A stretch of DNA of 64,000 nt from Sphingomonas folli (GTDB taxonomy: Bacteria; Pseudomonadota; Alphaproteobacteria; Sphingomonadales; Sphingomonadaceae), in NCBI RefSeq assembly GCF_019429525.1, contig NZ_JAHXZL010000014.1, forward strand, positions 62,001 through 126,000, written 5' to 3'. Both the position numbers and the translations under genes were made by a program. Shown here piece by piece: positions 54,821-63,624 of the stretch. Positions within the stretch are counted from its first letter, which is position 1, and the number at the start of each line of letters is the position of its first letter. Below the pieces are notes generated by a model, which did no database searches, had not been told where the DNA came from, and was given only the letters and a program-made list of their open reading frames with translations.

Positions 54821-55849
54821 ATGGACAGTCGCAAGCTCATCATGCTGGTCGGCGCGCTGGTGGTCGCGGTGGTGACCGCGGTCGCCGCGCGGACGCTGGT
54901 CGCCGGCGCCGCGGCGCCCGAGGCGGCCGCGGTCGCCGCGCCGGCCGCGCCCGTGGTCGACGGCCCCGAGGTGCTGGTCGCCACCCGCTCCCTGCCCGTC
55001 GGCACCATCCTCGATGCCACCGCGCTGAAGTTCCAGCCCTGGCCCAAGGAGCTGGTCGAGAACGCCTATTTCCAAAAGGACCAGACCGATCTGGCCAAGC
55101 TGATCGGCACCGTCGTGCGGCTGCCGGTCACCGCAGGCCAGCCGGTGACGCAGGGCCAGCTGGTCAAGCCCGGCGACCGCGGCTTCCTCGCCGCCGCGCT
55201 GGGCGCGGGCATGCGCGCGGTCACCGTGCCCGTGTCGGCACAGACCTCGGTCGCGGGCTTCGTCTTCCCGGGCGACCATATCGACCTGATCCTCACCCAG
55301 TCGGTCGACGGCGGCGGCGACGGTCCCCCGCTCAAGGCGAGCGAGACGGTGATCCGCAACCTGCGCGTGCTCGCCACCGACCAGCGCACCGGCGACCAGA
55401 AGGACGAGCACGGCAACACGATCGTCCAGACCTTCTCGAACGTCACGGTCGAAGCCACCCCCAAGATCGCCGAGCAGATCGCGGTGGCCCAGACGATCGG
55501 CACGCTGTCGCTCTCGCTGCGCTCGATCGCGGACAATGCCTCGGAGCTGGACCAGGCGATCGCCTCGGGCGCGATCAGCCCCGGCGACGCCAAGGACCCC
55601 AAGGCCGAGGAGGCGATGCTCAGCCGCCTCGCCAACACGCCGCAGGCGGGCGACAGCACCTATGCCGTCGGCGCCGACGTGTCGCGCTTCCAGCGTCGCA
55701 CCATGCCCGCCAAGTCGACCGCGCCCGCCGGACCGGTCGTTCCGGGCGCCCCTGTCGTCGCCGGCGTCGCGCCGACGCCCGCCACGCCGATGGTGCGGAT
55801 CGCGCGCGGCAACAACGTCACCGAAGTCTCCGTCGCAGGGAAGAACTGA
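54821..55849 (+). CDS. cpaB: Tad pilus assembly protein CpaB/RcpC
   Basis: A 342-residue periplasmic protein with one N-terminal membrane helix (KLIMLVGALVVAVVTAVAA), a SAF domain (PEVLVATRSLPVGTILDATAL) and an RcpC/CpaB domain (AGMRAVTVPVSAQTSVAGFV then GDHIDLILTQSV). It works with the secretin in the outer part of the pilus channel. I chose ATG 54821 over 54809, since AGAGGA at 54804 is too close to the latter. The half-site TTAACCAA (54752) lies upstream. Confidence 0.92.
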   Translation: MDSRKLIMLVGALVVAVVTAVAARTLVAGAAAPEAAAVAAPAAPVVDGPEVLVATRSLPVGTILDATALKFQPWPKELVENAYFQKDQTDLAKLIGTVVRLPVTAGQPVTQGQLVKPGDRGFLAAALGAGMRAVTVPVSAQTSVAGFVFPGDHIDLILTQSVDGGGDGPPLKASETVIRNLRVLATDQRTGDQKDEHGNTIVQTFSNVTVEATPKIAEQIAVAQTIGTLSLSLRSIADNASELDQAIASGAISPGDAKDPKAEEAMLSRLANTPQAGDSTYAVGADVSRFQRRTMPAKSTAPAGPVVPGAPVVAGVAPTPATPMVRIARGNNVTEVSVAGKN

Positions 55850-55850
55850 G

Positions 55851-57596
55851 ATGCGCCTCCACTCCCTCCTCGCGCGCGGCGTCGCGCTGGCCGCGCTGGC
55901 CGGTGTCGCGCTGCCCCCGGCGGGTGCCGCCCCCGCGACCCGCCGCAACGCCGCCGCCCCGGCGACCGCCCGCACCGCGCGGACCGGCCTGCCGCCGGTC
56001 GGCGTCACCAAGCCGACGATCGAGAAGTGGTTCTCGATCGGCGAGGGCGAGCTGATCACGCTGCCCTCGACCGTCAGCGAGGTGTGGACCTCCAACCCCG
56101 AGACGGCCGACGTCTATGTTGCCAACCCGCGCCAGATCCACCTGTTCGGCAAGGCATCCGGCGAGTCGACCGTGTTCGCCACCGATCGCAGCGGCGCGGT
56201 GGTCTTCGCGGCGAGCGTGCACGTCGCGCAGAACTCGACCTCGATCGACCGCATGATGAAGGCGGCGATGCCGGGCGCGGACATCCACGTCACCCAGGTC
56301 GGCCAGATCGCGGTGCTCAACGGCACCGTCGACTCACCCGCGGACGCCGAGCAGGCGCAGCGGCTGGTTGTGTCGCTGCTCAACCCCGGGGTCGACGCCA
56401 GTGCCGACAATGCCGTGCTCAAGGTCGGCGTGGTCAACCGTCTGCGCACCGCGACGCCGCTGCAGGTCAACCTGCAGGTCAAGTTCGCCGAGGTGAGCCG
56501 CTCGTTCCTCAAGAATATCGGCAACAATTTCATCAACCGCGACAACAGCGGCGGTTTTACCTTCGTCGGCCAGTCGGGTCGCAACCCGGGCACCATCGCC
56601 GACCTGGACACGTCCAAGCTGCCGACGCTCGACGCCTCCTCGCTCTACGGTCTGCCGGCCGGCTCGATCTCGCTCCCGTTCGACCCGGTCAAGCGCCAGT
56701 TCGTCACGGGCGGCACGCAGTTCACCACGACCAAGGACAATAGCGGCACGCGCACGACGCTCGGCCTCGCCGGCCGGCTGCTCGGCATGGACGTGCTGTC
56801 CGCGATCGACCTCGGCGAGACGATGGGCCAGGTGACGACGCTCGCCAACCCGAACCTCACCGCGCTGTCGGGCGAGACGGGCACCTTCCTCGCCGGCGGC
56901 GAGATCCCGATCCCGGTCAGCCAGGCGCTCGGCACCACCACGATCGAGTACAAGCAGTTCGGCGTCAGCCTCGCCTACACGCCGACGGTGATGTCCGACG
57001 GCCGCATCTCGCTGCGCGTCCGCCCCGAGGTGTCCCAGCTCGACTATGCCAACGCGGTCACGGTGGGCAGCGGGCGCGTGCCGGCGCTCACCACGCGCCG
57101 CGCCGAGACGACGGTGGAGCTCGGCTCGGGCCAGAGCTTCATGATCGCCGGGCTGATGCAGAACACGCACAACAACACGTACGACAAGACGCCCGGCGTC
57201 GCCGACCTCCCGGTGATCGGCGCGCTGTTCAAGTCGAACGGCTTCCAGCGCAACGAGACCGAGCTGGTGATCGTGATCACGCCCTATCTGGTGAAGCCGG
57301 TCAACGGCAACGACATCAAGCTGCCGACCGACAGCTATCGCGCGCCGAGCGACCTCGAGCGGATCTTCGTCGGCTCGCTGGAGGGCGGCAACCGCGCCGC
57401 CGACCGTCCTAAGCCGGTGATGCAGACCCCGGCGCCGTCGGCGGCGCCGGCGGTGGGCGCGGTCGCGCCCGCCCCGGTCGCCCCGGCCCCAGCCCCTGCC
57501 GCGCCGGCCCCGGCCGAGGCGCCCACCGACCGCAAGGCGGTCAAGCCGTCGAACCGCAAGGCCGCGGCGCCCGCGCCCGGCTTCTCGATCAACTGA
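55851..57596 (+). CDS. cpaC: Tad pilus secretin CpaC/RcpA
   Basis: A 581-residue outer-membrane secretin for the Flp pilus. Signal peptide, N-terminal BON-like domain (MMKAAMPGADIHVTQVGQIAVLNGTV), then secretin domain with VQVKFAEVSR-like, LSGETGTFLAGGEIPIPV and VELGSGQSFMIAGLM. The C-terminal 60 residues are Pro/Ala-rich and lie outside the channel. Its ATG is one base after the cpaB stop, so the two are coupled. Confidence 0.94.
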   Translation: MRLHSLLARGVALAALAGVALPPAGAAPATRRNAAAPATARTARTGLPPVGVTKPTIEKWFSIGEGELITLPSTVSEVWTSNPETADVYVANPRQIHLFGKASGESTVFATDRSGAVVFAASVHVAQNSTSIDRMMKAAMPGADIHVTQVGQIAVLNGTVDSPADAEQAQRLVVSLLNPGVDASADNAVLKVGVVNRLRTATPLQVNLQVKFAEVSRSFLKNIGNNFINRDNSGGFTFVGQSGRNPGTIADLDTSKLPTLDASSLYGLPAGSISLPFDPVKRQFVTGGTQFTTTKDNSGTRTTLGLAGRLLGMDVLSAIDLGETMGQVTTLANPNLTALSGETGTFLAGGEIPIPVSQALGTTTIEYKQFGVSLAYTPTVMSDGRISLRVRPEVSQLDYANAVTVGSGRVPALTTRRAETTVELGSGQSFMIAGLMQNTHNNTYDKTPGVADLPVIGALFKSNGFQRNETELVIVITPYLVKPVNGNDIKLPTDSYRAPSDLERIFVGSLEGGNRAADRPKPVMQTPAPSAAPAVGAVAPAPVAPAPAPAAPAPAEAPTDRKAVKPSNRKAAAPAPGFSIN

Positions 57597-57607
57597 GGTC
57601 ACAGACG

Positions 57608-58240
57608 ATGCCCAACCGCCCGCTCCTCCTCGCCGCGCTCGCGCTGACGGTGCCGCTCACCGGCTGCAACAGCTATCGCGGCGTCGAGTCGATCCACCAG
57701 CCGGTGGTGTCGCGCAGCGACTATGCGCTCGACGTCCAGACCACCCCCGACGGTCTCGCCCCCGGCGAGCCGCAGCGGCTGCGCGGCTGGCTCGACGCGC
57801 TGCACCTCGCTTATGGTGACACCGTCGCGCTCGATCAGGGCGACAGCGAGAGCGCCGGCGCGCGCGCCGACGTCGCCGCGATCACCGGCCGCTACGGGCT
57901 GCGGCTCGCCGAGGCGGCGCCGATCGTGGGCGCCGCGATCGCGCCGGGTACCGCCCGCGTGACGGTGAGCCGGACGACCGCCGCGGTGACCAGCTGCACC
58001 GCGCAGAGCAATCGCGGCCTCTTCAACTTCGACGAGCATACCAGCGGCGACTACGGCTGCGCGGTCAACGGCAACCTCGCCGCGATGGTGGCGAACCCGA
58101 CCGACCTCGTGCGCGGCGTCGCGAGCGACGGCAACTATGACAGTGCGACCGGCGTCAAGGCCGTCGCGGCGCGCCGCCGCGCCGCCCTCACCGGGGGCGG
58201 TGGCGCCGCGGTGAAATCCGAGTCGACGGGAGGCAAGTGA
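57608..58240 (+). CDS. cpaD: Tad pilus lipoprotein CpaD
   Basis: A 210-residue lipoprotein, lipobox LTVPLTGC (Cys about residue 20). The CpaD family region is seen in TSCTAQSNRGLFNFDEHTSGDYGCAVNGNLAAMVANPTDLV. It supports the secretin. It is in the same unit as its neighbours (11 bases from the cpaC stop, one base to cpaE). Confidence 0.9.
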   Translation: MPNRPLLLAALALTVPLTGCNSYRGVESIHQPVVSRSDYALDVQTTPDGLAPGEPQRLRGWLDALHLAYGDTVALDQGDSESAGARADVAAITGRYGLRLAEAAPIVGAAIAPGTARVTVSRTTAAVTSCTAQSNRGLFNFDEHTSGDYGCAVNGNLAAMVANPTDLVRGVASDGNYDSATGVKAVAARRRAALTGGGGAAVKSESTGGK

Positions 58241-58241
58241 G

Positions 58242-59519
58242 ATGAACGCACCCTGGAAACCCGGCGTCGCCGGCAGCCGCGCGCCCTTCCTCGCCTTCGC
58301 CTGCGACGACGGCTCGGTCGAGGCGCTGCGCCCGATCGCGGCCGAGCTCGGCTGGCCGACCGAGAACGTCTACAAGGGCGGCCTGCGCAACGCGGTGCAG
58401 ACGCTGTCGGTGACGTCGAGCCCGCACGTGCTGTTCGTCGACCTCGCCGAGTCGAGCGACCCGCTGGGCGACATCAACGGCCTCGCCGAGGTGTGCGAGC
58501 CGGGCACGATCGTGATCGCGGCGGGCCAGGTCAACGACGTGCGGCTGTACCGCGACCTGCTCGCCAGCGGGATCCAGGACTATCTGCTCAAGCCGCTCCA
58601 TCCCGACGCGGTGCGCGACGCGCTCGGCCAGGCCCAGGCGATGCTCAACGCGCCCAAGCCGGTCGAGGCGTCGCTCGATCGCCCGCACTGCTCGGTGGCG
58701 GTGATCGGCAGCCGCGGCGGCGCGGGCGCCTCCACCATCGCCACCTCGCTGGCGTGGCTGATGAGCGAGCGCGGCCAGCGCGCCGCCGCTCTGCTCGACC
58801 TCGACGTGCATTTCGGCACGGGCGCGCTCGCGCTCGACCTCGAGCCCGGCCGCGGCCTCACCGACGCGATCGAGAATCCGAGCCGCATCGACGGGCTGTT
58901 CATCGAGCGCGCGATGGTGCGCGCGTCGGACAAGCTGTCGGTGCTGTCGGCCGAGGCGCCGATCAGCGCGCCGGTGATCACCGATGGCGCGGCCTTCTAC
59001 CAGCTGCAGGAGGAGATGCGCGCCGCCTTCGAGGCGACCGTGATCGACCTGCCGCGGTCGATGCTGGTGCAGCACCCGCACCTGCTCGCCGACGTCAACG
59101 CCGCGGTGCTGGTGACCGAGCTGACGCTCGCCTCGGCGCGCGACTCGATCCGGCTGCTATCCTACCTGCGCAGCAACGCGCCGCAGGTGCAGGTCACCGT
59201 GCTGGCCAACCGCGTCCACGCCGGCGCGCAGCCGGAGATCTCGCGCAAGGACTTCGAGGGCTCGATCGAGCGCAAGATCGACCTGATCGTGCCGTTCGAC
59301 CAGAAGCTGGCGGCGCAGGCGGCCAAGCTGGGCAAGCCGCTCGCCGAGGCGGGCAAGGCGAGCAAGACGATCGCGCCGCTCACCGAGCTGGCCGACCAGC
59401 TGCTGCGCAGCGCCGACGACGGCGAGATGCCCGCCGGCAAGTCGCGCGGCGGCTCACTGCTGTCGAAGTTCGCCGACCTCAAGGGGCTGATCCCCAAGAA
59501 GCCGGCCAAGGCGAAGTGA
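58242..59519 (+). CDS. cpaE: Tad pilus localisation ATPase-like protein CpaE/TadZ
   Basis: A 425-residue protein: N-terminal receiver-like domain (about residues 14-135, with HVLFVDLAESSDPLG) and a ParA/MinD-like domain. Its P-loop reads SRGGAGASTIATSLAW, with Ala where the signature Lys would be, as is usual for CpaE/TadZ. It positions the Tad machine at the cell pole. In other Tad loci the assembly ATPase cpaF comes next; here tadB follows after 28 bases. Confidence 0.93.
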   Translation: MNAPWKPGVAGSRAPFLAFACDDGSVEALRPIAAELGWPTENVYKGGLRNAVQTLSVTSSPHVLFVDLAESSDPLGDINGLAEVCEPGTIVIAAGQVNDVRLYRDLLASGIQDYLLKPLHPDAVRDALGQAQAMLNAPKPVEASLDRPHCSVAVIGSRGGAGASTIATSLAWLMSERGQRAAALLDLDVHFGTGALALDLEPGRGLTDAIENPSRIDGLFIERAMVRASDKLSVLSAEAPISAPVITDGAAFYQLQEEMRAAFEATVIDLPRSMLVQHPHLLADVNAAVLVTELTLASARDSIRLLSYLRSNAPQVQVTVLANRVHAGAQPEISRKDFEGSIERKIDLIVPFDQKLAAQAAKLGKPLAEAGKASKTIAPLTELADQLLRSADDGEMPAGKSRGGSLLSKFADLKGLIPKKPAKAK

Positions 59520-59547
59520 CCGCCCGCCCGATCGCCCCGGAGCCGCC

Positions 59548-60522
59548 ATGCCGATCCTGCCGCTGATCCTGCTCTTCGCCGGCGCCGCGCTGACGCTGCT
59601 GCTGCTCGTCACCGCGCTCGCCGGACCGTCGACGAGCAAGGCGACGACGCGCCGCCTCGCCGCGCTGCGCGAGCGCCACACCGCCTCGCCGACCAACGCG
59701 ATCGAGGCGCAGATGCGCCGCATCACCGGCAAGAGCGCGACCCGCGCCGACCTCGCGGCGATGCGGCTGCTGCCCAACGTGGCGCAGCTGCAGAAGCGGC
59801 TGTCGATGACGGGCAAGAGCTGGACGGTCGGCCATTACGGCGGCGCCACGGTGGGAGTCGCGCTGGTCGTCGCGCTGCTGCTGCTGCTCAAGGGCATGCC
59901 GCTGCTGCTGGCGCTGTTCCTCGGCGTCGGTCTCGGCGGGCTGGTGCCGCATCTCGCGGTCGGCTTCCTGATCAAGCGCCGCATCGCCGCCTTCACCGCC
60001 AAATTCCCCGACGCGATCGAGCTGCTGGTGCGCGGCCTGCGCTCGGGCCTGCCGATCTCGGAGACGATGCAGGTGGTCGGCGCCGAGGTGCCCGGCCCCG
60101 TCGGCGACGAGTTCCGCTCGGTCTCCGACAAGATGAAGATCGGCCGCTCGATGGACGTCGCACTGCAGGAGACCGCCGACCGGCTCGGCACGCCCGAGTT
60201 CCAGTTCTTCGTCATCACCATCGCGATCCAGCGCGAGACCGGCGGCAACCTCGCCGAGACGCTGCAGAACCTCGCCACGGTGCTGCGCCAGCGCGGCCAG
60301 ATGAAGCTGAAGATCAAGGCGATGTCGTCCGAGTCCAAGGCCTCGGCCTATATCGTCGGATCGCTGCCCTTCATCGTCTTCGGCGTGATCTACACGATCA
60401 ACGCGCCGTACATGCTGAACTTCTTCGCCGACCCGCGGCTGATGGTGGCGGGCGGCGGCGGGCTGATCTGGATGGGGATCGGCGCCTTCATCATGGCCAA
60501 GATGGTGAGCTTCGAGATCTGA
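59548..60522 (+). CDS. tadB: Tad pilus inner-membrane protein TadB
   Basis: A 324-residue type II secretion F-like (T2SSF) platform protein. It has one early and three later membrane helices and the cytoplasmic FPDAIELLVRGLRSGLPISE and QRETGGNLAETLQNLATVLRQR regions. It anchors the pilus motor. The ATG has a CGGAG site. tadC starts two bases after its stop. Confidence 0.92.
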   Translation: MPILPLILLFAGAALTLLLLVTALAGPSTSKATTRRLAALRERHTASPTNAIEAQMRRITGKSATRADLAAMRLLPNVAQLQKRLSMTGKSWTVGHYGGATVGVALVVALLLLLKGMPLLLALFLGVGLGGLVPHLAVGFLIKRRIAAFTAKFPDAIELLVRGLRSGLPISETMQVVGAEVPGPVGDEFRSVSDKMKIGRSMDVALQETADRLGTPEFQFFVITIAIQRETGGNLAETLQNLATVLRQRGQMKLKIKAMSSESKASAYIVGSLPFIVFGVIYTINAPYMLNFFADPRLMVAGGGGLIWMGIGAFIMAKMVSFEI

Positions 60523-60523
60523 C

Positions 60524-61519
60524 ATGGAACCTGCGCACGCCACCTTCCTCGGCATCGACGTGGTCTGGGCCGCGACCTTGCTCTCCGGCATCGCCGCCGC
60601 GGCGGTGTTCGTCGCGATCTACGCCGCGCTCGGCGTGCGCGACCCGATGAGCAAGCGCGTCCGCGCGCTCAACGATCGGCGCGAGCAGCTCAAGGCGGGC
60701 ATCACCGCCTCCACCAGCAAGCGCCGCGCCAAGCTGGTGCAGAAGAACGAGACCGCCGACCGGCTGCGCGCCTTCCTGTCGTCGCTCCGCGTGCTCCAGG
60801 ACGAGCAGCTCAAGGTCGCGCAGCACAAGTTGATGCAGGCCGGCATCCGCAAGAAGGAATGGGCGGTCGCGGTGATCTTCGGCCGCCTGGTGCTGCCGAT
60901 CGTCTTCGGCGGGCTGATGATCGTCTACGTCTACCTGCTCGACTCCTTCCCCGACTGGAGCCCGCTCAAGCGCTACGGCCTGGTCGCCTCGACCCTGGTG
61001 CTCGCCTACAAGGCCCCCGACCTGTTCCTGAAGAACAAGATCAACAAGCGCAGCGACGCGATCCGCAAGGGGCTGCCCGACGCGCTCGACCTGCTGGTGA
61101 TCTGCGCCGAGGCGGGCCTGACCGTCGACGCCGCCTTCCACCGCGTCTCGCGCGAGCTCGGCAAGGCCTATCCCGAGCTGGGCGAGGAGTTCGCGCTCAC
61201 CGCGATCGAGCTGGGCTTCCTCACCGATCGCCGCCAGGCGTTCGAGAATCTGGCGATGCGGGTCGACCTCGACGCGGTGCGCGGCGTGGTGACGACGATG
61301 ATCCAGACCGAGAAATACGGCACCCCGTTGGCGAGCGCGCTGCGCGTGCTCTCGGCCGAGTTCCGCAACGAGCGGATGATGCGCGCCGAGGAGAAAGCCG
61401 CGCGCCTGCCCGCGATCATGACGGTGCCGCTGATCCTCTTCATCCTGCCGGTGCTGTTCGTCGTGATCCTCGGGCCGGCGGCCTGCTCGCTCAACGACTC
61501 CTTCATCAACGCCAAGTGA
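60524..61519 (+). CDS. tadC: Tad pilus inner-membrane protein TadC
   Basis: A 331-residue paralogue of TadB with a T2SSF domain (LPDALDLLVICAEAGLTVDAAF and MMRAEEKAARLPAIMTVPLIL). It pairs with TadB as the platform. Last gene of the operon. The end (FINAK) is followed by a GC-rich gap with an EcfG promoter for the next gene. Confidence 0.92.
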   Translation: MEPAHATFLGIDVVWAATLLSGIAAAAVFVAIYAALGVRDPMSKRVRALNDRREQLKAGITASTSKRRAKLVQKNETADRLRAFLSSLRVLQDEQLKVAQHKLMQAGIRKKEWAVAVIFGRLVLPIVFGGLMIVYVYLLDSFPDWSPLKRYGLVASTLVLAYKAPDLFLKNKINKRSDAIRKGLPDALDLLVICAEAGLTVDAAFHRVSRELGKAYPELGEEFALTAIELGFLTDRRQAFENLAMRVDLDAVRGVVTTMIQTEKYGTPLASALRVLSAEFRNERMMRAEEKAARLPAIMTVPLILFILPVLFVVILGPAACSLNDSFINAK

Positions 61520-61553
61520 TCCGGCGCGGTGTTCGGGCGCGGTTCGTCGCGCC

Positions 61554-61579
61554 GGAACACCGCGTCGACGCCGGTCGTT
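61554..61579 (+). promoter_or_regulatory. Predicted EcfG (general stress sigma) promoter
   Basis: GGAAC (61554-61558), 17 bases, CGTT (61576-61579), an exact EcfG match with the same spacing as the one at 39208-39233. RNA should start near 61588, 44 bases before the ATG of the coiled-coil protein. Confidence 0.75.
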
Positions 61580-61631
61580 GCTATGACGTTATGGAGGCGC
61601 CGAGGGCGTCTCTGGCGGCAGGGAGGATGCC

Positions 61632-62096
61632 ATGCTCTTCACGACGTCGACGCAATATATCGCGCTCGCGGTCGCGCTGATCGCGGGCTGGCTGTTCGGG
61701 CTGGCGAGCCATCCGGGCGGGCGCAAGTGGAAGGCGCGCTACACCGCCGAGCGCGACGCGCACGCCGCCACGGCCAAGCGCGTGGCCGAGCTGGAGCGCG
61801 ACCACGGCCGCCTGGCCGAGCTGGAGCGTGACAACGCGCGGATCGGCGACCTGGAGCGCGAGAACGCGCGCATCGCCGAACTCGAGCGCGAGAACGAGCG
61901 GCTGCGCGCGGCACCACCGGTCGTGGCCGAGCGGCTCCACAACGAGCGCCCGATCCTGGACGACCGGGCGCCCTACGACGAGCGCGGGGCACGTGACGAG
62001 CGCGACTATCGCGACGACCGGGACCTCCGCGCCGAAGGCGTGGTACCGCGTTCCTCGGCGGCGCCGGCGCATCCGACGGACCGCCGCATCGTCTGA
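61632..62096 (+). CDS. Membrane-anchored coiled-coil protein with 10-residue repeats
   Basis: A 154-residue protein: one N-terminal membrane helix (QYIALAVALIAGWLFGLA), a charged coiled-coil region with four 10-residue repeats (RVAELERDHG, RLAELERDNA, RIGDLERENA, RIAELERENE), and an Asp/Arg-rich disordered tail. The repeats are also 30-base tandem repeats in the DNA (about 61782-61902). An AGGGAGG site is 5 bases before the ATG. The upstream EcfG promoter suggests a stress role. I know no family name. Confidence 0.8.
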   Translation: MLFTTSTQYIALAVALIAGWLFGLASHPGGRKWKARYTAERDAHAATAKRVAELERDHGRLAELERDNARIGDLERENARIAELERENERLRAAPPVVAERLHNERPILDDRAPYDERGARDERDYRDDRDLRAEGVVPRSSAAPAHPTDRRIV

Positions 62097-62285
62097 TCTC
62101 GTCGCCGCCCCGCGCGGCGCATGTAGGGATAGGCGGTCGCGGGGCACCCCGCGGCCGCCGTACCCGCATGCGCCCGCCCTGCCGCCACGATGCGCGCCTT
62201 CGCGGTCGAGCACTGAAGTTCCTTCATCACCGCGTTGAGGCCACCCCGACCTGCGCCCGCCCGGCCCCGCGCCTATCTGTGGCAC

Positions 62286-62303
62286 GCACGCCGATCGGCG
62301 TGC
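62286..62303. promoter_or_regulatory. 18-base perfect palindrome upstream of the alcohol dehydrogenase
   Basis: GCACGCCGATCGGCGTGC is a perfect palindrome, flanked by GTGGCAC and CCCAC. It lies 24 bases before the ATG, where it could bind a dimeric regulator or form a hairpin in the leader. Confidence 0.4.
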
Positions 62304-62327
62304 CCACATCTGCCAAGGGGAACATGC

Positions 62328-63386
62328 ATGGCCACCAAAGCCTATGGCGCGACCGCGGGCGACAAGCCGCTCGAGCCGATGGAGATCACGCGGCGCGAGC
62401 CCGGCGCGCACGACGTCCAGATCGACATCGCTTATTGCGGCGTCTGCCACTCCGACCTCCACCAGGTGCGCGGCGAGTGGGGCGGCACGCTCTACCCCTG
62501 CGTCCCCGGCCACGAGATCGTCGGCCACGTCACCGCGGTCGGCGCCGAGGTGAGCAAGTTCAAAGTCGGCGACACCGTCGGGGTCGGCTGCATGGTCGAC
62601 AGCTGCCAGCATTGCGCCTCGTGCGACGAGGGGCTGGAGCAATATTGCACCGGCGGCGGCTTCGTCGGCACCTATAACGGCCCGACCGCCGACGCGCCCG
62701 GCCACACGCTCGGCGGCTACTCGCAGCGGATCACCGTCTCGGACAAGTTCGTCCTCAAGATCTCGCACCCCGAGGAGCAGCTCGCGGCCGTCGCGCCGCT
62801 GCTATGCGCGGGCATCACCACCTACTCGCCGCTGCGCCACTGGGGCGTCGGGCCGGGCAAGAAGGTCGGCATCGTCGGGATCGGCGGGCTGGGCCACATG
62901 GGCGTCAAGATCGCGCACGCGATGGGCGCGCACGTGATCGCCTTCACCACCTCGGAGTCGAAGCGCGCGGACGCCAGGGCGCTCGGCGCCGACGAGGTGA
63001 TCAACTCGCGCGAGAGCGAGGAGATGGAGGCGCACGCGGGCAGCTTCGACATGATCCTCAACACCGTCGCGGCGAGCCACGACCTCGACGCCTTCACCGG
63101 GCTGCTCAAGCGCGACGGCACGTTGGTGCTGGTCGGCGTCCCCGAGCATCCGCACCCCTCGCCGAGCGTCGGCACGCTGATCTTCGGCCGTCGCTCGATC
63201 GCGGGCTCGCTGATCGGCGGCATCGCCGAGACCCAGGAGATGCTCGACTTCTGCGCCGAGAAGGGAGTCACCGCCGACATCGAGATGATCCGCATGCAGC
63301 AGATCGACGAGGCCTATGACCGCATGCAGCGCAGCGACGTGAAATACCGCTTCGTGATCGACAACGCCACGCTGGCCGAGGCGTAA
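62328..63386 (+). CDS. Zinc-dependent NAD(P) alcohol dehydrogenase (YahK-type)
   Basis: A 352-residue MDR-type enzyme. The catalytic zinc ligands are in CGVCHSDLHQV (Cys37 region) and CVPGHEIVG; the structural zinc site is CQHCASCDEGLEQYC; the Rossmann motif is GIGGLGHMGVK. The order and YNGPTADAPGHTLGGYSQ region fit the YahK/Adh cinnamyl-alcohol-like branch, which reduces a wide range of aldehydes. AAGGGG precedes the ATG at 62328. A long palindrome follows the stop. Confidence 0.94.
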   Translation: MATKAYGATAGDKPLEPMEITRREPGAHDVQIDIAYCGVCHSDLHQVRGEWGGTLYPCVPGHEIVGHVTAVGAEVSKFKVGDTVGVGCMVDSCQHCASCDEGLEQYCTGGGFVGTYNGPTADAPGHTLGGYSQRITVSDKFVLKISHPEEQLAAVAPLLCAGITTYSPLRHWGVGPGKKVGIVGIGGLGHMGVKIAHAMGAHVIAFTTSESKRADARALGADEVINSRESEEMEAHAGSFDMILNTVAASHDLDAFTGLLKRDGTLVLVGVPEHPHPSPSVGTLIFGRRSIAGSLIGGIAETQEMLDFCAEKGVTADIEMIRMQQIDEAYDRMQRSDVKYRFVIDNATLAEA

Positions 63387-63392
63387 CGGTTA

Positions 63393-63531
63393 GGATCCTC
63401 CCCGGCACGGGGAGGGGGACCGCCGGCCGCAGGCCGGTGGTGGAGGGGGCTCTCCACGCAGCGGAGCGCCGGTGGAGAGCCCCCTCCACCAGCCTACGGC
63501 TGGTCCCCCTCCCCGTCATGCGGGGAGGATT
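63393..63531. repeat. Long imperfect palindromic repeat (type shared with 16568-16710)
   Basis: GATCCTCCCCGGCACGGGGA, then GTGGTGGAGGGGGCTCTCCA in the left half; the right half has TGGAGAGCCCCCTCCACCA and ends CCGTCATGCGGGGAGGA. The halves fold into a hairpin of about 60 pairs with short bulges. It shares landmark words and order with 16568-16710. Seven bases after the alcohol dehydrogenase stop, so it may end that transcript. Confidence 0.85.
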
Positions 63532-63624
63532 ACCTCTTTCCCCCAACGATTTTCTGCGCGCTCCTGAGACAAACCAGCGGTTCGGGAGTTACAGGCGCGG
63601 AAAACCGGGAAAAAGGGAACGGGC

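Noticed and set aside
58700..58760. Missing Lys in the CpaE P-loop as a sign of decay
   Set aside because: CpaE/TadZ proteins commonly lack this Lys, so it is normal for the family.
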